Below, piece by piece: positions 46,766 to 57,337 of a stretch of DNA of 64,000 nt (position 1 is the first letter of the stretch; every line of letters begins with the position of its first letter). A model generated the notes under the pieces. The model was not told where the DNA came from, did not search any database, and saw nothing but the letters and a program-made list of their open reading frames with translations. Both the position numbers and the translations under genes were made by a program. The stretch comes from Fulvia fulva. Lineage: Eukaryota; Ascomycota; Dothideomycetes; Mycosphaerellales; Mycosphaerellaceae. The stretch is from NCBI RefSeq assembly GCF_020509005.1, contig NC_063014.1, positions 4,464,001-4,528,000 on the forward strand, written 5' to 3'.

Positions 46766-47380
46766 TCAATATCGATGACAACTTCTTTCAATCGACACTT
46801 TCAGCATACATGTAAATTCATGTGTTGGTTCTCCCCTCCGGGCGGAGCTACTAGCACAGCCACGAGCAATATCGGGAATGCCTGCTATCTCGAGACTCGC
46901 CATCGAGATGTGAATCTGTGAGATGGCACATGCATCGAGTTTGCCGACATCGTTGTAGACCAGAGGCATCGTGGTAAGTAATGAACGAGTTCGTGACTAT
47001 CGGCGAGAAGAATGGTCCGGTTGGAAATGCCAAGCAAGCACCGGAGCTCGGCAGAGGTGAGTTGGCAGTTGGCTTGCTTCACCACTTCTTCTTCTGGTGG
47101 ATACATGCACAACATGACAATGTTCTTGTCCCAGCGTGAGAGGGAAGGTGTACGTCTCTGATCCGATCGTATCGGAGCAGCACAATGATGACCACGATCC
47201 CATATCTGCACGTTATGTCCGGCTCGAAGATGGCCCCACAGGCTGTGCATGACCATGAACTCAGCCGCTCGGTAAGATGTAGGATGACAAAAGGTAGGAG
47301 ACGGGACAATGGCTGTCAGTTGCACGATGATACTTGACCTGGGAACGATTCTTGACCATAGACCATAGACCATCGCGACC
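46766..47380. other. Intergenic region upstream of HET gene
   Basis: About 615 bases between the 527-residue gene and the HET-domain gene, both on the plus strand. Overlapping minus-strand frames here (for example 46885-47529) have no recognisable domain. Nothing else seen. Confidence 0.4.
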
Positions 47381-49018
47381 ATGTGGCTCCTCAATGCCAA
47401 AACACGAGAGCTGGAACAGGTCATGGATGACAGGCTGACCATCAACAAGTACGCGATCCTTTCACACACATGGGAGGATAGACAAGAGGTCCTGTTCGAG
47501 GAGATCGGTACGCCTGCAGCGAAAAGCAAGGCAGGACATCAGAAGATCGAGTTCACCTGCAAGCAAGCAGTGCGAGACAACCTGGACTACGTTTGGGTCG
47601 ACACCTGCTGCATCGACAAAAGATCGAGCGCCGAGCTCTCGGAAGCCATCAATTCCATGTACAGATGGTACAACAACGCCAGGAAATGCTATGTCTACCT
47701 CGCGGACGCTCGACTCCCAAACCTGTCCGACGATGAGAAGCTTGGGCGGATCTTTCAGGACTGCAGATGGGTCAAGCGAGGCTGGACGCTACAAGAGCTC
47801 ATAGCTCCCAAATATATGGCCTTCTACGATCGAAGATGGAACTACATGGGTGACAAGGTCTCCAATGCAGAACTTCTCTCTCGTGCCACTGGCATCGATG
47901 TGAAGGTCCTGCGAGACAGAGATCTACTCCCACACACCAGCGTTGCAAAACGCATGTCCTGGGCAGCCCGACGTACGACAACAAGGGTAGAAGATGAAGC
48001 ATACAGCTTGCTCGGGCTGTTCGGCGTCAACATGCCTCTACTGTACGGCGAAGGTCGACGATCATTTCAGCGGTTGCAAGAAGAGATCATACGGACGCAG
48101 GCTGGTGAAGACCACTCCATCCTGGCCTGGCGAAGTACCAACGGCGATCTACTTGCGCCATCGCCTGCCTCTTTTGGCTTTGCGAGCAACATGAGTAGCT
48201 GGTCACTACCACAAGGCGGGACGTTCGAGCTATCGAACAAAGGTCTTCGCATCGGCGCTCTCGTGAAACCACAAGAGGATGGCGATGAAGATGACTGCAT
48301 GGTCATGGCATTGGAGTGTACAGCATCCGAGAGACGCGGCACACAGCAAGCGCTGGCCCTGCGTCGACGCCCGCAAGTGGTGCATCCAACGCAGGTTCGC
48401 GCGGCTACAGTAGCGAAGCAAGCTGCAATATATGATCGGCTACCGACTCTCCAAACTATCACTCTCGACGACATGGAAGAGTTCGAGAAGCAGGAGATCA
48501 CGATAGGCAGGACAATGTTCCACTTCCCTCGAAGCCCGCAAGTCCGTATCACACACTCCGCTGACCTCACAACACGGCACAAGCGGACCATGCCCACAGA
48601 CAGCGCCCTCTGCGTACCAAGAGGAGACTGGAACGCCCAAACCCAGATATTATACTTGCGTCCAGCGACTCGTAGCTTTACAGCAGGCTACTATGCGTGT
48701 CTCGAGCTCTACAAGCCTGGCGCGAGGCAAGCTCACTTTCCTTTAGCCATGAAGCTAGATCTATCGAATCCTGGCGTGGACAGCAATGCATCGCCAAAGC
48801 TTTATGCGGAGAAGTTCAATGCGTTGCGCCATCTGGACGAGTTACAGGCTTTGGTGGGTGAGGCGAAGAGTCTTCGAAGTGGTGATGTAAGAAATATCGA
48901 TGTTGGGGATGAGAGGATGGTTCAGGTCATTGCACGCTATGTGATGGTAGCGGGTGAGGTCATGTGGAACCTGCACTTTTCGTTCAGTAAGACAGAGATT
49001 GTGGATCCGGTTGTATGA
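47381..49018 (+). CDS. HET-domain protein (heterokaryon-incompatibility type)
   Basis: A 545-residue, intron-less protein that starts directly with the HET domain, as in the N-terminal part of HET-E/HET-D class proteins. Visible blocks: YAILSHTWEDRQEVLFEEI (residues about 25-43), YVWVDTCCIDKRSSAELSEA (about 70-90), NSMYRWYNNARKCYVYLADA, RGWTLQELIAPKYMAFYD (about 135-150) and the downstream EDEAYSLLGLFGVNMPLLYG conserved after the HET domain in this subgroup. HET domains mediate cell death on recognition of non-self in filamentous ascomycetes. No NACHT or WD40 region follows, so it is the short form; the C-terminal 250 residues are unassigned. ATG at 47381 is preceded by GCGACC, a reasonable context. 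It converges with the BTB fragment. Confidence 0.9.
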   Translation: MWLLNAKTRELEQVMDDRLTINKYAILSHTWEDRQEVLFEEIGTPAAKSKAGHQKIEFTCKQAVRDNLDYVWVDTCCIDKRSSAELSEAINSMYRWYNNARKCYVYLADARLPNLSDDEKLGRIFQDCRWVKRGWTLQELIAPKYMAFYDRRWNYMGDKVSNAELLSRATGIDVKVLRDRDLLPHTSVAKRMSWAARRTTTRVEDEAYSLLGLFGVNMPLLYGEGRRSFQRLQEEIIRTQAGEDHSILAWRSTNGDLLAPSPASFGFASNMSSWSLPQGGTFELSNKGLRIGALVKPQEDGDEDDCMVMALECTASERRGTQQALALRRRPQVVHPTQVRAATVAKQAAIYDRLPTLQTITLDDMEEFEKQEITIGRTMFHFPRSPQVRITHSADLTTRHKRTMPTDSALCVPRGDWNAQTQILYLRPATRSFTAGYYACLELYKPGARQAHFPLAMKLDLSNPGVDSNASPKLYAEKFNALRHLDELQALVGEAKSLRSGDVRNIDVGDERMVQVIARYVMVAGEVMWNLHFSFSKTEIVDPVV

Positions 49019-49149
49019 AAACAGGAAAGGTTCGCCGCAGCATCTTGCGTTCGAACCATTACGATGCAAGGGTGGTGAGCTGACCTGTCCCTGGGTATGG
49101 CAATAGCTGTTTGCAAAGCGCCTCCCTCGCTCGTACTGCCACTTTCTTC

Positions 49150-49491
49150 TCAAAGCACTTGCGCGTGGTTGGGTTTGAGCAAACGCCACGAAGCGTGCAG
49201 CAGCAATGGAGATTCCCGCTGTTCATCGAGCAAGAAGGGGATTGTGGACTTTGCATCTCCGGATTCTAGGAGCTCTGCTATGTGACCAGGTCTGAACACT
49301 TGACGTACGATGAAGCCACCACTGCAAGATCTCGCGAGTACTGAAGAGTGTAGAGACAGAACGACGCGATGTACCGGCCACTTCTTCTGGCCACATGTGA
49401 TGGTGAAGTCGGAGAGATCCGCGCTGCCGGCAAGACGTGCGAGGCCATCGCTGAAGGCCACCTTCGGACCAAAGTCTGCTTGTGCCGCCAT
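49150..49491 (-). pseudogene. Truncated BTB/POZ-domain gene
   Basis: A 113-residue frame starting MAAQADFGPK. Residues about 25-60 match the first half of a BTB fold in fungal style: SDFTITCGQKKWPVHRVV, then LHSSVLARSCSGGF. The expected continuation (an acidic DDDP block and the YLYTGDY strand) is absent from this frame and from the other two frames down to 49018, so the domain is cut after the dimer-core helices. It may be a decayed gene or one with an intron I could not place. A longer start at 49590 would add 33 unrelated residues; the inner ATG at 49491 is favoured. Confidence 0.5.
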
Positions 49492-51061
49492 CGTGCTCCG
49501 GACGGTGGTCGTGCTATTTGAGTTGATGTGGTCGCTTTCGTTTGTTAAGCACAAGTGTAGGGGTCTTTGGAAAGTGGAGAAAGAGCTCAAAAGTCAGGGG
49601 TCTGCGCTAAGCGAAGGGCAAACGGTGTATGAGAGCCAAACGCTCACCAGGAAAGCAAGCTCTTGCCCACTGTTGAACCATGCAGCAGTCCATCACCACA
49701 CGACGCGCTACCACAGAACATAGCAGCCCACTCAAGCACCCCATCCGCTCATCAAGACGCACGTATGTGTGGTGGTGTATCACTGTTGGTGGTGGTGATG
49801 GATGTTGTTGTCGTCGATCTTGAAAAGCATCCAGGTCGAAGCTGCTAGATACACGCACGTCAATCGTAGTGAGTGCGACCAAGTCGCAGCCAAAGGGATC
49901 GACTTCGCCATGTGATTGATCACAATTTTCGAAGTGAGCACCGTCTATACGACATCCAACATGTGATAGCGCGTGGCCTGAAAGCATGATCAACTCTGGA
50001 AGTCAAACTTCTTCCAGGCACCCTCCGGACAAGCCATATAAGCCACCTCCAACCTCCTGTCCTTCGAGCAATCAGTGCCAGCCCAACAGCCTCCAATCTG
50101 TCCCTCCATGGTGCAGTGGTATGAAAAGCAGGTGCCGACAAACTCTCTTTTGCAGGCCAACTTCGAAAGGCCTGGCAAGGCGAGTTCATAGATATCTGAG
50201 CATTGTTGGGCTGGCGTCGATTGTTTTGCTTTTTGTTGGCCTTGGAGCCACATATCTTGAGGAATGCATACACCCACTTGGACCAACCCATAGTCAGACG
50301 ATGCGTGATCTCGTGCCAGCAGTGTAGACGACAGTATGGTGGAGAGGCAGGAGCTCAGCCCTTTTTGATCCAGTTCCGACTCCAAGCAGCATGTGAATGT
50401 CTACGCCGGCCTGACACCACACGAGTACTGATGAGCTTCCGTCGATGATTATGCTCCACTCTTCTTTGACGTGGTCCTCCTGAGCAAGGTATATAGCCAC
50501 TGCCACTTTAAGCACCATTCGATGATCAGTGACATCTCAACAGCCGGCAAGTCTGTCACCATGGGCGGGTTAGTCGTAAAGCCAGCAGTTGCGACGGCAG
50601 ACTGAGACCAAGTCGAGTCTCTGCGTCGTGTGTCGTGTAGCTTAGGCGCTGTTGAGCTGTCATCAATCGTTGTTTGCCATTCCAAAGGCCTTAGCCACAC
50701 TAAGAAATGCATATGTCTGCGCGAAGATGTCGACCAAATAAAGACATACTATCATTAAGCCCCTACGGGCTACCACACTCGCGCTCGTGCATCAGCAGCT
50801 TCCTAGCCGTGCCCAAATTTTCATCTGTCGAATAATGCACATAGAACCCTTTCTGCTTTCTCTGTCTAGGACTTGTAACCCAAAGCCCAGGCCAAAATTC
50901 CGTAATCGCCATTGATGCAACCATAAAGATCAATAACCATCATGAACCCATGTCTACAACTTCACTGTTGAGAAGAGTAGCAATACCAAAACATCAACAT
51001 GCATACCTGCATACCCTCATACGACGCCCTGTTTCGCGCCCATCCCTGTCTCTAATCTCAC
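49492..51061. other. Intergenic region, no gene recognised
   Basis: About 1.57 kb between the BTB fragment and the stop codon of the chitin synthase. Several overlapping open frames of 60-137 codons on both strands look like chance frames. The right end presumably carries the chitin synthase 3' untranslated region. Confidence 0.5.
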
Positions 51062-54000
51062 TCAAAGCACCAAACTGCTCGGTTTCCTCTCATGTCCCAC
51101 TCCATACACTCCAACCGTGCTCGCATCTGTCTGCTGTGGACTGCCGTAGCCTCCCGCGCCAGGACCATAACTTCCATAACTAACATTGCCACCCCACTGT
51201 GGACCCTTCAGTCGTCGTTCCTGCTCGAAATCGTGCCACCTCTTCATCGTAATCTTACTACTGTCGAACTCGCCCTCGCCGCCGTGACCGCCTTTGTCAG
51301 CACCCTTCTTCTCGCCGTCGGCTTTGCGGGTGTCGCCCCAGGAGAAGTCGTCGAAGTGCCAGAAGGCGTATATGGGGAGGACGAAGTTCCAGACGGGGAG
51401 GGAGAGCAGGTAAATGAACATCCAGGCGACGTAGGAGACGCGGTGGGCAGTGACGACGATCAGGACGCCGGGAAGACCGAGGATGAGGGCGAGGAGAATG
51501 AGGGGGATGACGGGGGCGGCGGTGTTGGTTATGGCGGCTTTGATACCGAGGGCGACTGCAGAAGTGTTAGCGGGCTGACATGCGGTGCAGAAAATGGCTG
51601 TTGACTTACTGACGTAGATGGTGAAAGCGATGGCTGCTGGGAGCACCAAGGTTCCGACCAATTCAATGAACAGCACGAACTGCATGCTGAAGCAGAAGGT
51701 ACCGCAGAGGTCCCGAACCAAGATCAGTTCCATGAGGTTGTGCACTGTCGAGTTGATCCATCGTCGGCGCTGCGAGAGCAGAACCTTGAAAGTGTCGGGT
51801 ACTGTCGTCTTGCAAACGGCTTGCGGAATGAACATCTGCTTTCGCTTCGGGAAAGTCTTCAACATCAAACTAGAAAGGTATCGATCCTCTCCCAGTAGTA
51901 GCAGGTTCTTCTTGTGTAGGGTGTCGACGACGTTCTCCGAGTAGTGCTCGACGATGTCCGGATTGGCGAGGATTGGCACCCAGTAGTTCTGACCACCCTT
52001 GGGCGTCTTGATGCGGTACATGCAGAAACATCCTGGTAAACAAGTGACACCACCAAAAACGGATTCGAAAGCCTTGGAAGAGTGATGCGAGATGAAGTAC
52101 TCGAAGACCTGAATCATGGACACCCAAGAGGCAGTCTTGTTGGCGATTTTCGTTTCACCACAAAGACCCATGATTTCGGGATCCTTCACCATGGCAGAGA
52201 CCATGTGGGTGAGTGAATCAGGGAAGACCTTGGTGTCTGCGTCCACCATGAGCACAATCTCGTAAAAGTCCGGTGAGATGCCGGTAAGCTTCCAGATTCC
52301 GTTGAACATCTCGTACTCCAGCTCAGTCATACGCTCATCGAACATGACCTTTTGCAGGAAAGACATCAGGATGATCTGAGAGTCGCGCTTGCCTCTGTTA
52401 CCTGGCTTCGCTGCGTTGGCTTCGGCAGGAGACCCGCACTTGACCACGGTGATCATGGGCACACGTTGCTGCTTCTCGAGAGGGATGATGCTGTCCGGAC
52501 CGTAATCGTAGAAACCACAGTAGACCTTGGCCATGTTGTGACGCTTGCTTCCGCTTGCAACAGCAACATAGGAGAAAGGCTGCACTTCTTCCGGTGCGAT
52601 CGAGAAATCCTTCATCATGCTGACACAGGCCTCCGGCGTGGTGAGCTTCTCACCGGCACCCTTGACGAGGCCGTCACAAACCATGTAGATCAGCTTGTGG
52701 CTGTTGGGATAGTCGGTCATGGCGATGGAGTCGAGTGTGGTGCGAATACCGTCCGGACCTTCTGAGTAAGCTGTGACAAGACATATGGTGTGGGCGAGAG
52801 GAAAGCCGAAGGGTTGCCACTCTGGCGGCGGTTGAGGCACGACCGACTCGTGGATGAAGCCTTGCGGTCCGCTGGCATCGGTTTCTGGGTGCATCCCACT
52901 GCTGTAGCGATGCGAGCCAAAGTTGTGAGAGTCCATCAGGCTAGCGCGGCTTTCGTTACCCATCGCTTGCAGAGTGGCCTCAGATCTATTGGTGTGTCCA
53001 TACATAGCGGCAGGGTTGAGTTTAGCAGATGAGTGCTGGGAGACCATGGTCGTGGGTGGCGCTCGGTCTTTGTTCATGGTCCTCTCGATGGCATACGGGC
53101 TCGTGAATCGTGAAGTCGTTGGCAAGAAGCTACCACGCTTGCTGGTCCGATCACTACCACTGCCACTTACCGACGCCGGGTCAGTGATTTTTGGTGGTGC
53201 GCGGTAGATATCGTCTGACCACTCCTCGATCTGCTGTTGTCGCTTCTTCTTGTCTTTGGTCATGCTGGTCTTTGGCGCAGCATACTTGCGACATAAGAAC
53301 CACTGGAAAGCCAATGCGAGGACGAACTTGATGAGTACGATGCCCAGAATAAAGATCAAGGAGACATAAAGGACGACCTTGGAAGCAATGCAGCCGACAG
53401 TCTCGGTATCGATGGAGCCGACCTTGATGATCTCCTGGAAGCACTGAGCAATTTGCTTGTCCTGACCAGATGAGAAGGCGAGGGTGACATCCTTGCCCTT
53501 GACAGCAGTGTTTTCCCAAATTTGGTCGAACTTGCTAGGATAGGCGACTTGGCTCTGGTTGAACCACCTTAGAAGGTCGAGATCAAGAACGTCTCCAGAG
53601 TACACCATAAGATTCCTGGACTGGTTCCTGATGTCGTCCCAGGTGAAGAAGACATCTCCGGACGATCTGAGACCGTAGAAAGCATCGCGAGCATTCCTCG
53701 AAGTATGACATGCATAGCCCAGATAGTAAGGGATGGACATGTTGGGCTGTGTGGATCCATCCTGCGCAAACATGTTACACGGGAAGTACCATGCCAGATC
53801 GCCATTGTTGTCGGTCACAACATCTGAGTTCGGCTGAGCGGTGATGAGTCCCTTGCACGCTCCGTTGACGTTCTGGAACATGAAGCTGCCGTCCATACCC
53901 TTTCCAGGCGGGTCAGGGTCGAAGAGTACATTGCTGTTCTCCGGCACACCTCTCGCCAGAGGATGTTGACTTCTGGTGAGATCGTATGCCTTGCCGTGGA

Positions 54001-55039
54001 AGATCATGTACCCATCTCCAACGTTGTTGATGCGCAATCTGAGCGGACCTCCCTGTGGGCAGACGGTCTGCGTGAAGCCGAAAGTGAGGTATCCGACGAA
54101 TGTCATGATGAAGGCAATGACCGAGATCAGACCAATCTTCTCTCGCCACGCGCGCTGCTGCTCCTTCTGCTTCTTGCCAAAGCACGCAAGGATCACATTC
54201 GGACACCAGAAAGTGATGACATGGCAGTAGGTGCTCCAGAGACTCGGTGTGCCACTAGCTTCCTGGATCTTTTGTTTTCTGCGCTCCTTCTCTTCATCCT
54301 CGCGGACCTGCTGGGTCGCCTTGCGCGATAGCTTGTTCGGATGCTTCTTACTGCCGCTTCTGGTCGCTATGCTCTTGCCGCGCTCAAGATTGGCCTTTTC
54401 CTGCAATGGGTCTGATCCATGTTTCGTCGCATCTGAGCTCAACGTCTGAAGATCGTCTTCGACCTGGGGATCTCTTCCGGTCGTCGAAGGCATGACATTC
54501 ATGTTCTGCGCATGCTTGCGGTAGTAGTAGTCAGGTTCGTCGGGATCATTGCGCCTGCGCTCTGGCCTGACCAAGCTCTTCTTCCGATTGAGATCGGCGT
54601 TCCTGCCTGCCTCGAGCATTGGATCACGATCGTTGGCCGAAGGCGTGTAGGGTGACGTCGCGCTGTCCCCGTAGCCGTCTGCTGACAGTGGCAATTGGGT
54701 CACGCGCACTTCTGGACGTGTACTGTAGCCCCCTCCCGACTTGTCATCAAGTGGTCGCTCGAGCCGACTCGCCACTCCCGGCGTTCTATGCGAAGAGCTC
54801 CGTCTGCGAGTGCGCTGCGCTGCGTGGCTGTGAAGATGTCGTGGGTTGCGACCGGACTCATCCCGTTCTCGCCGAGCGCTGCTGTTTCGTCGCGGGCGAT
54901 GTGGGTCTGAGGTGTGTTCGCCGGAAGATGCAGGGCGATGTCGCGAGCTGGACGAAGGACGACCAGACGATTGGCGGCGGCGTTGCGGTGTTCGTTCGCC
55001 TGTTGGGGCAGGATCCCGTCGATTCTGATTCGAAGACAT
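51062..55039 (-). CDS. CHS4: Class IV chitin synthase
   Basis: Processive membrane glycosyltransferase that polymerises UDP-GlcNAc into cell-wall chitin; orthologue class of yeast Chs3 and Neurospora chs-4. Exons 55039-51610 and 51555-51062 encode 1307 residues. Order: long disordered basic N terminus (1 to about 290); membrane segment [20 protein letters not shown] (about 300-322); cytochrome-b5-like block with [14 protein letters not shown] (about 350); membrane segment near 555-580; catalytic domain from about 745 with [23 protein letters not shown] (about 930), [15 protein letters not shown], and the QRRRW signature (about 1087); C-terminal membrane bundle about 1105-1235. The intron 51556-51609 is 54 bases, in frame and without stops, with GTAAGT donor, GCTAAC branch-like site and CAG acceptor; translating it would insert 18 foreign residues within a membrane segment. 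The symbol follows filamentous-fungal usage and varies between species. It lies divergent from an Skt5-like gene. Confidence 0.93.
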   Translation of the reverse strand: MSSNQNRRDPAPTGERTPQRRRQSSGRPSSSSRHRPASSGEHTSDPHRPRRNSSARRERDESGRNPRHLHSHAAQRTRRRSSSHRTPGVASRLERPLDDKSGGGYSTRPEVRVTQLPLSADGYGDSATSPYTPSANDRDPMLEAGRNADLNRKKSLVRPERRRNDPDEPDYYYRKHAQNMNVMPSTTGRDPQVEDDLQTLSSDATKHGSDPLQEKANLERGKSIATRSGSKKHPNKLSRKATQQVREDEEKERRKQKIQEASGTPSLWSTYCHVITFWCPNVILACFGKKQKEQQRAWREKIGLISVIAFIMTFVGYLTFGFTQTVCPQGGPLRLRINNVGDGYMIFHGKAYDLTRSQHPLARGVPENSNVLFDPDPPGKGMDGSFMFQNVNGACKGLITAQPNSDVVTDNNGDLAWYFPCNMFAQDGSTQPNMSIPYYLGYACHTSRNARDAFYGLRSSGDVFFTWDDIRNQSRNLMVYSGDVLDLDLLRWFNQSQVAYPSKFDQIWENTAVKGKDVTLAFSSGQDKQIAQCFQEIIKVGSIDTETVGCIASKVVLYVSLIFILGIVLIKFVLALAFQWFLCRKYAAPKTSMTKDKKKRQQQIEEWSDDIYRAPPKITDPASVSGSGSDRTSKRGSFLPTTSRFTSPYAIERTMNKDRAPPTTMVSQHSSAKLNPAAMYGHTNRSEATLQAMGNESRASLMDSHNFGSHRYSSGMHPETDASGPQGFIHESVVPQPPPEWQPFGFPLAHTICLVTAYSEGPDGIRTTLDSIAMTDYPNSHKLIYMVCDGLVKGAGEKLTTPEACVSMMKDFSIAPEEVQPFSYVAVASGSKRHNMAKVYCGFYDYGPDSIIPLEKQQRVPMITVVKCGSPAEANAAKPGNRGKRDSQIILMSFLQKVMFDERMTELEYEMFNGIWKLTGISPDFYEIVLMVDADTKVFPDSLTHMVSAMVKDPEIMGLCGETKIANKTASWVSMIQVFEYFISHHSSKAFESVFGGVTCLPGCFCMYRIKTPKGGQNYWVPILANPDIVEHYSENVVDTLHKKNLLLLGEDRYLSSLMLKTFPKRKQMFIPQAVCKTTVPDTFKVLLSQRRRWINSTVHNLMELILVRDLCGTFCFSMQFVLFIELVGTLVLPAAIAFTIYVSKSTAIFCTACQPANTSAVALGIKAAITNTAAPVIPLILLALILGLPGVLIVVTAHRVSYVAWMFIYLLSLPVWNFVLPIYAFWHFDDFSWGDTRKADGEKKGADKGGHGGEGEFDSSKITMKRWHDFEQERRLKGPQWGGNVSYGSYGPGAGGYGSPQQTDASTVGVYGVGHERKPSSLVL

Positions 55040-57337
55040 GGTGGCGTTTGGCTACCTATGCAACAGTCAACACTCACATTCCAGTGCAAGTCCAGGTCTC
55101 GGGATATGTTTCGCCGTTTCGCCGCACCTTTGATCTTCTTCTGTTCCTCCAGGCCACCCGGCCGACTCTCACTTTCGCCCAATTACTTCCTCTAGAAGAT
55201 GATGTTACCAATGGTGCAAGCAATGGTGGGGCACAGCAGTTTTGTGCAACCAGAATGTGTCGAAACAGCGGCACAGCGGTTTGGTGGGTTGGTACTGTAC
55301 TGCGTTGCTCAGGCCCACGCCTCTGGGATGCTTCCACGCGGCGCTGCTGCAGTCGCGCCTTCTGTCGGTGGTCTATGCGATGCTCTAGCGAACGGTCGTA
55401 ATCAACAAGTGCCATGCATAAGCGAATGGCACAATCAACACAGCGAGTGACTGGAAACAAGATATGCACACTGTGGCAGACTGGCGGCAGTGGCTGTCCG
55501 TCCGTGTGGTTGCTGGGACGAAGCAAACGAGTGTCAGGCGTCCAGGATCAGCGGCGAGCGCCCGCCACGAGCGACCCAAGCGCCTCTACCACATCAGGGG
55601 TCAACATCTGCGGCTCAGGGCTGGCCGACTGCGGCTAGATGCTAGTGCGTTGACGTCGCTGGGCTTATTAGCGTTGAGAGAGCGCGGCAGCGACTTTTCC
55701 CTCCTTGTCCTATTTTTGGACCTGCATAACGACGGTCGAGAGGACAGCGCGCACACGATGAGCCTCACATTATTGCGCCACCTTCACGTCTGATTCACTT
55801 CTTGGACGGTGTTTCTAGCGATGCTCATCTGTTTCGGGAGGCTGAACAGCTCCCCTGCCTGGTCTCTCCACACTCCTGGTGAAGATCGAGGTCTGTGACA
55901 CGCCTGCTGACATCTCCACTCAACCCAGCACATGCGCCGAACATTCGCTCTTCCCAGCAACAACATGATCGATACACTCGATATCGTCACCCAGTCGCAC
56001 AAAGCAATTGCCATTGCATTGATGCGCTGCTGTGCCATCATCACCACGTTGTCTACATGTATGTATGTTGCCCCGGATCTGTCGGGACGAGGGTAAGCAG
56101 AACGTGCGCATGTTGTTAGACGCCCGTGGACCGTATAAACAGTAGAACAGCATGGACCACACCTTGATATTGCCTCCCTGTCTATCGATTGAGCAGGATG
56201 CTAGCAGCTAGCCTATGCTCCATCAGCAACCATGCAGCTGTCAGGTGAGCAGCCGAGCCTGTCGCGCACCCATGTCGCACTTGCATCGGAAGGACTACAT
56301 ACCTACGTAGGTGCCTTATTGGCGCACAAGCACAAATGCACATCTCGTCAAAGTTCGGTGGAAAGAACTAGAGTGTGTGCATAAAGTCATGCATCCCTTT
56401 CAATCTCACTCATCTCGATTCTCAGGAGTCAGCAGATGAGGCTCCATCGACGAGGTGGATCTCCGAGACCCTTCCTCTTCCTTCAAACTCGACGAGCGTG
56501 GGCGTACGTAGTCCGGCGGCATGAAGCTGCGCTGCCCTCGTCCAACACCTCCCTCATCACACTGCCCGGCCACGTCCATACATGTAGCCCCTCCTACCAC
56601 ATCATCACCGATACCCACCACTTTAATAGCTCAACCACCCATCGATTCGGCCAAGCGTCACATCAAACTCTGCGAGACTGCATGCACTGATTCGGTACGT
56701 AAGGTTCGCAGCTAACCGCATCAGGGATCTCAGGAAGAGGCCCAGCAGTTTGGCGCCTGCTCACTGTCATGAATGCTGGGCTGTTGCATAGAAGTGCTGG
56801 GCGGACGGCGACGTGCTGTTTCATAGTTTCATACTGACCCATCCACCCATCGCGTGCAGCAACAAACAAAGGAACAAGCATTACCGTCATTCGTACTCGG
56901 TCGTGTACGGCACAGCACATCCCGGGGCCGTACACCGTCGCCGTCGACACGAAGAGCCTTCCACATCCAGCTGAATTCCAGCAGTTGCAACGTCCCAAGG
57001 AGCCGTGCCGTCCGAGACGCTGACGCTGACGCCCTCGTGCTGCCAAACGCCGATCAAATACATGTATTTGATTCATCAGTCGCTAGACGCTGTCCCTGCG
57101 TCGTGCCGAACGCTTTATTGCATCTCTGCATGCATGCCACTCTTTCCCCACGTGCCCAGCTAGAAACACATTCCGCAGACTCTTGGTGGTACAGTACGGG
57201 CCTTCTGCCTTTGTACCATCGTTCTATCGCTAAGCGGGGTCAGTGTTAGTGATAGCCAGCGTCACCTCACCACACAGAAACATACCACCGCTCGCTGTGA
57301 AGGCAAAGGTCACATCGAAGCAGGCGTCACCGTCACC
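55040..57337. promoter_or_regulatory. Divergent intergenic region between chitin synthase and Skt5-like gene
   Basis: 2298 bases between two opposed start codons, so it must contain both promoters and 5' leaders. Many short open frames on both strands show no recognisable domain. A perfect 12-base palindrome ACCTACGTAGGT lies at 56301-56312. No RIP signature and no repeat is evident. A leader intron is possible but I cannot show one. Confidence 0.45.

Noticed and set aside
48067..48597. 176-codon minus-strand frame inside the HET gene
   Set aside because: Fully contained opposite a well supported HET coding region.
54619..55401. 260-codon plus-strand frame antisense to the chitin synthase start
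   Set aside because: Overlaps the low-complexity N-terminal coding region of the chitin synthase; compositional shadow.
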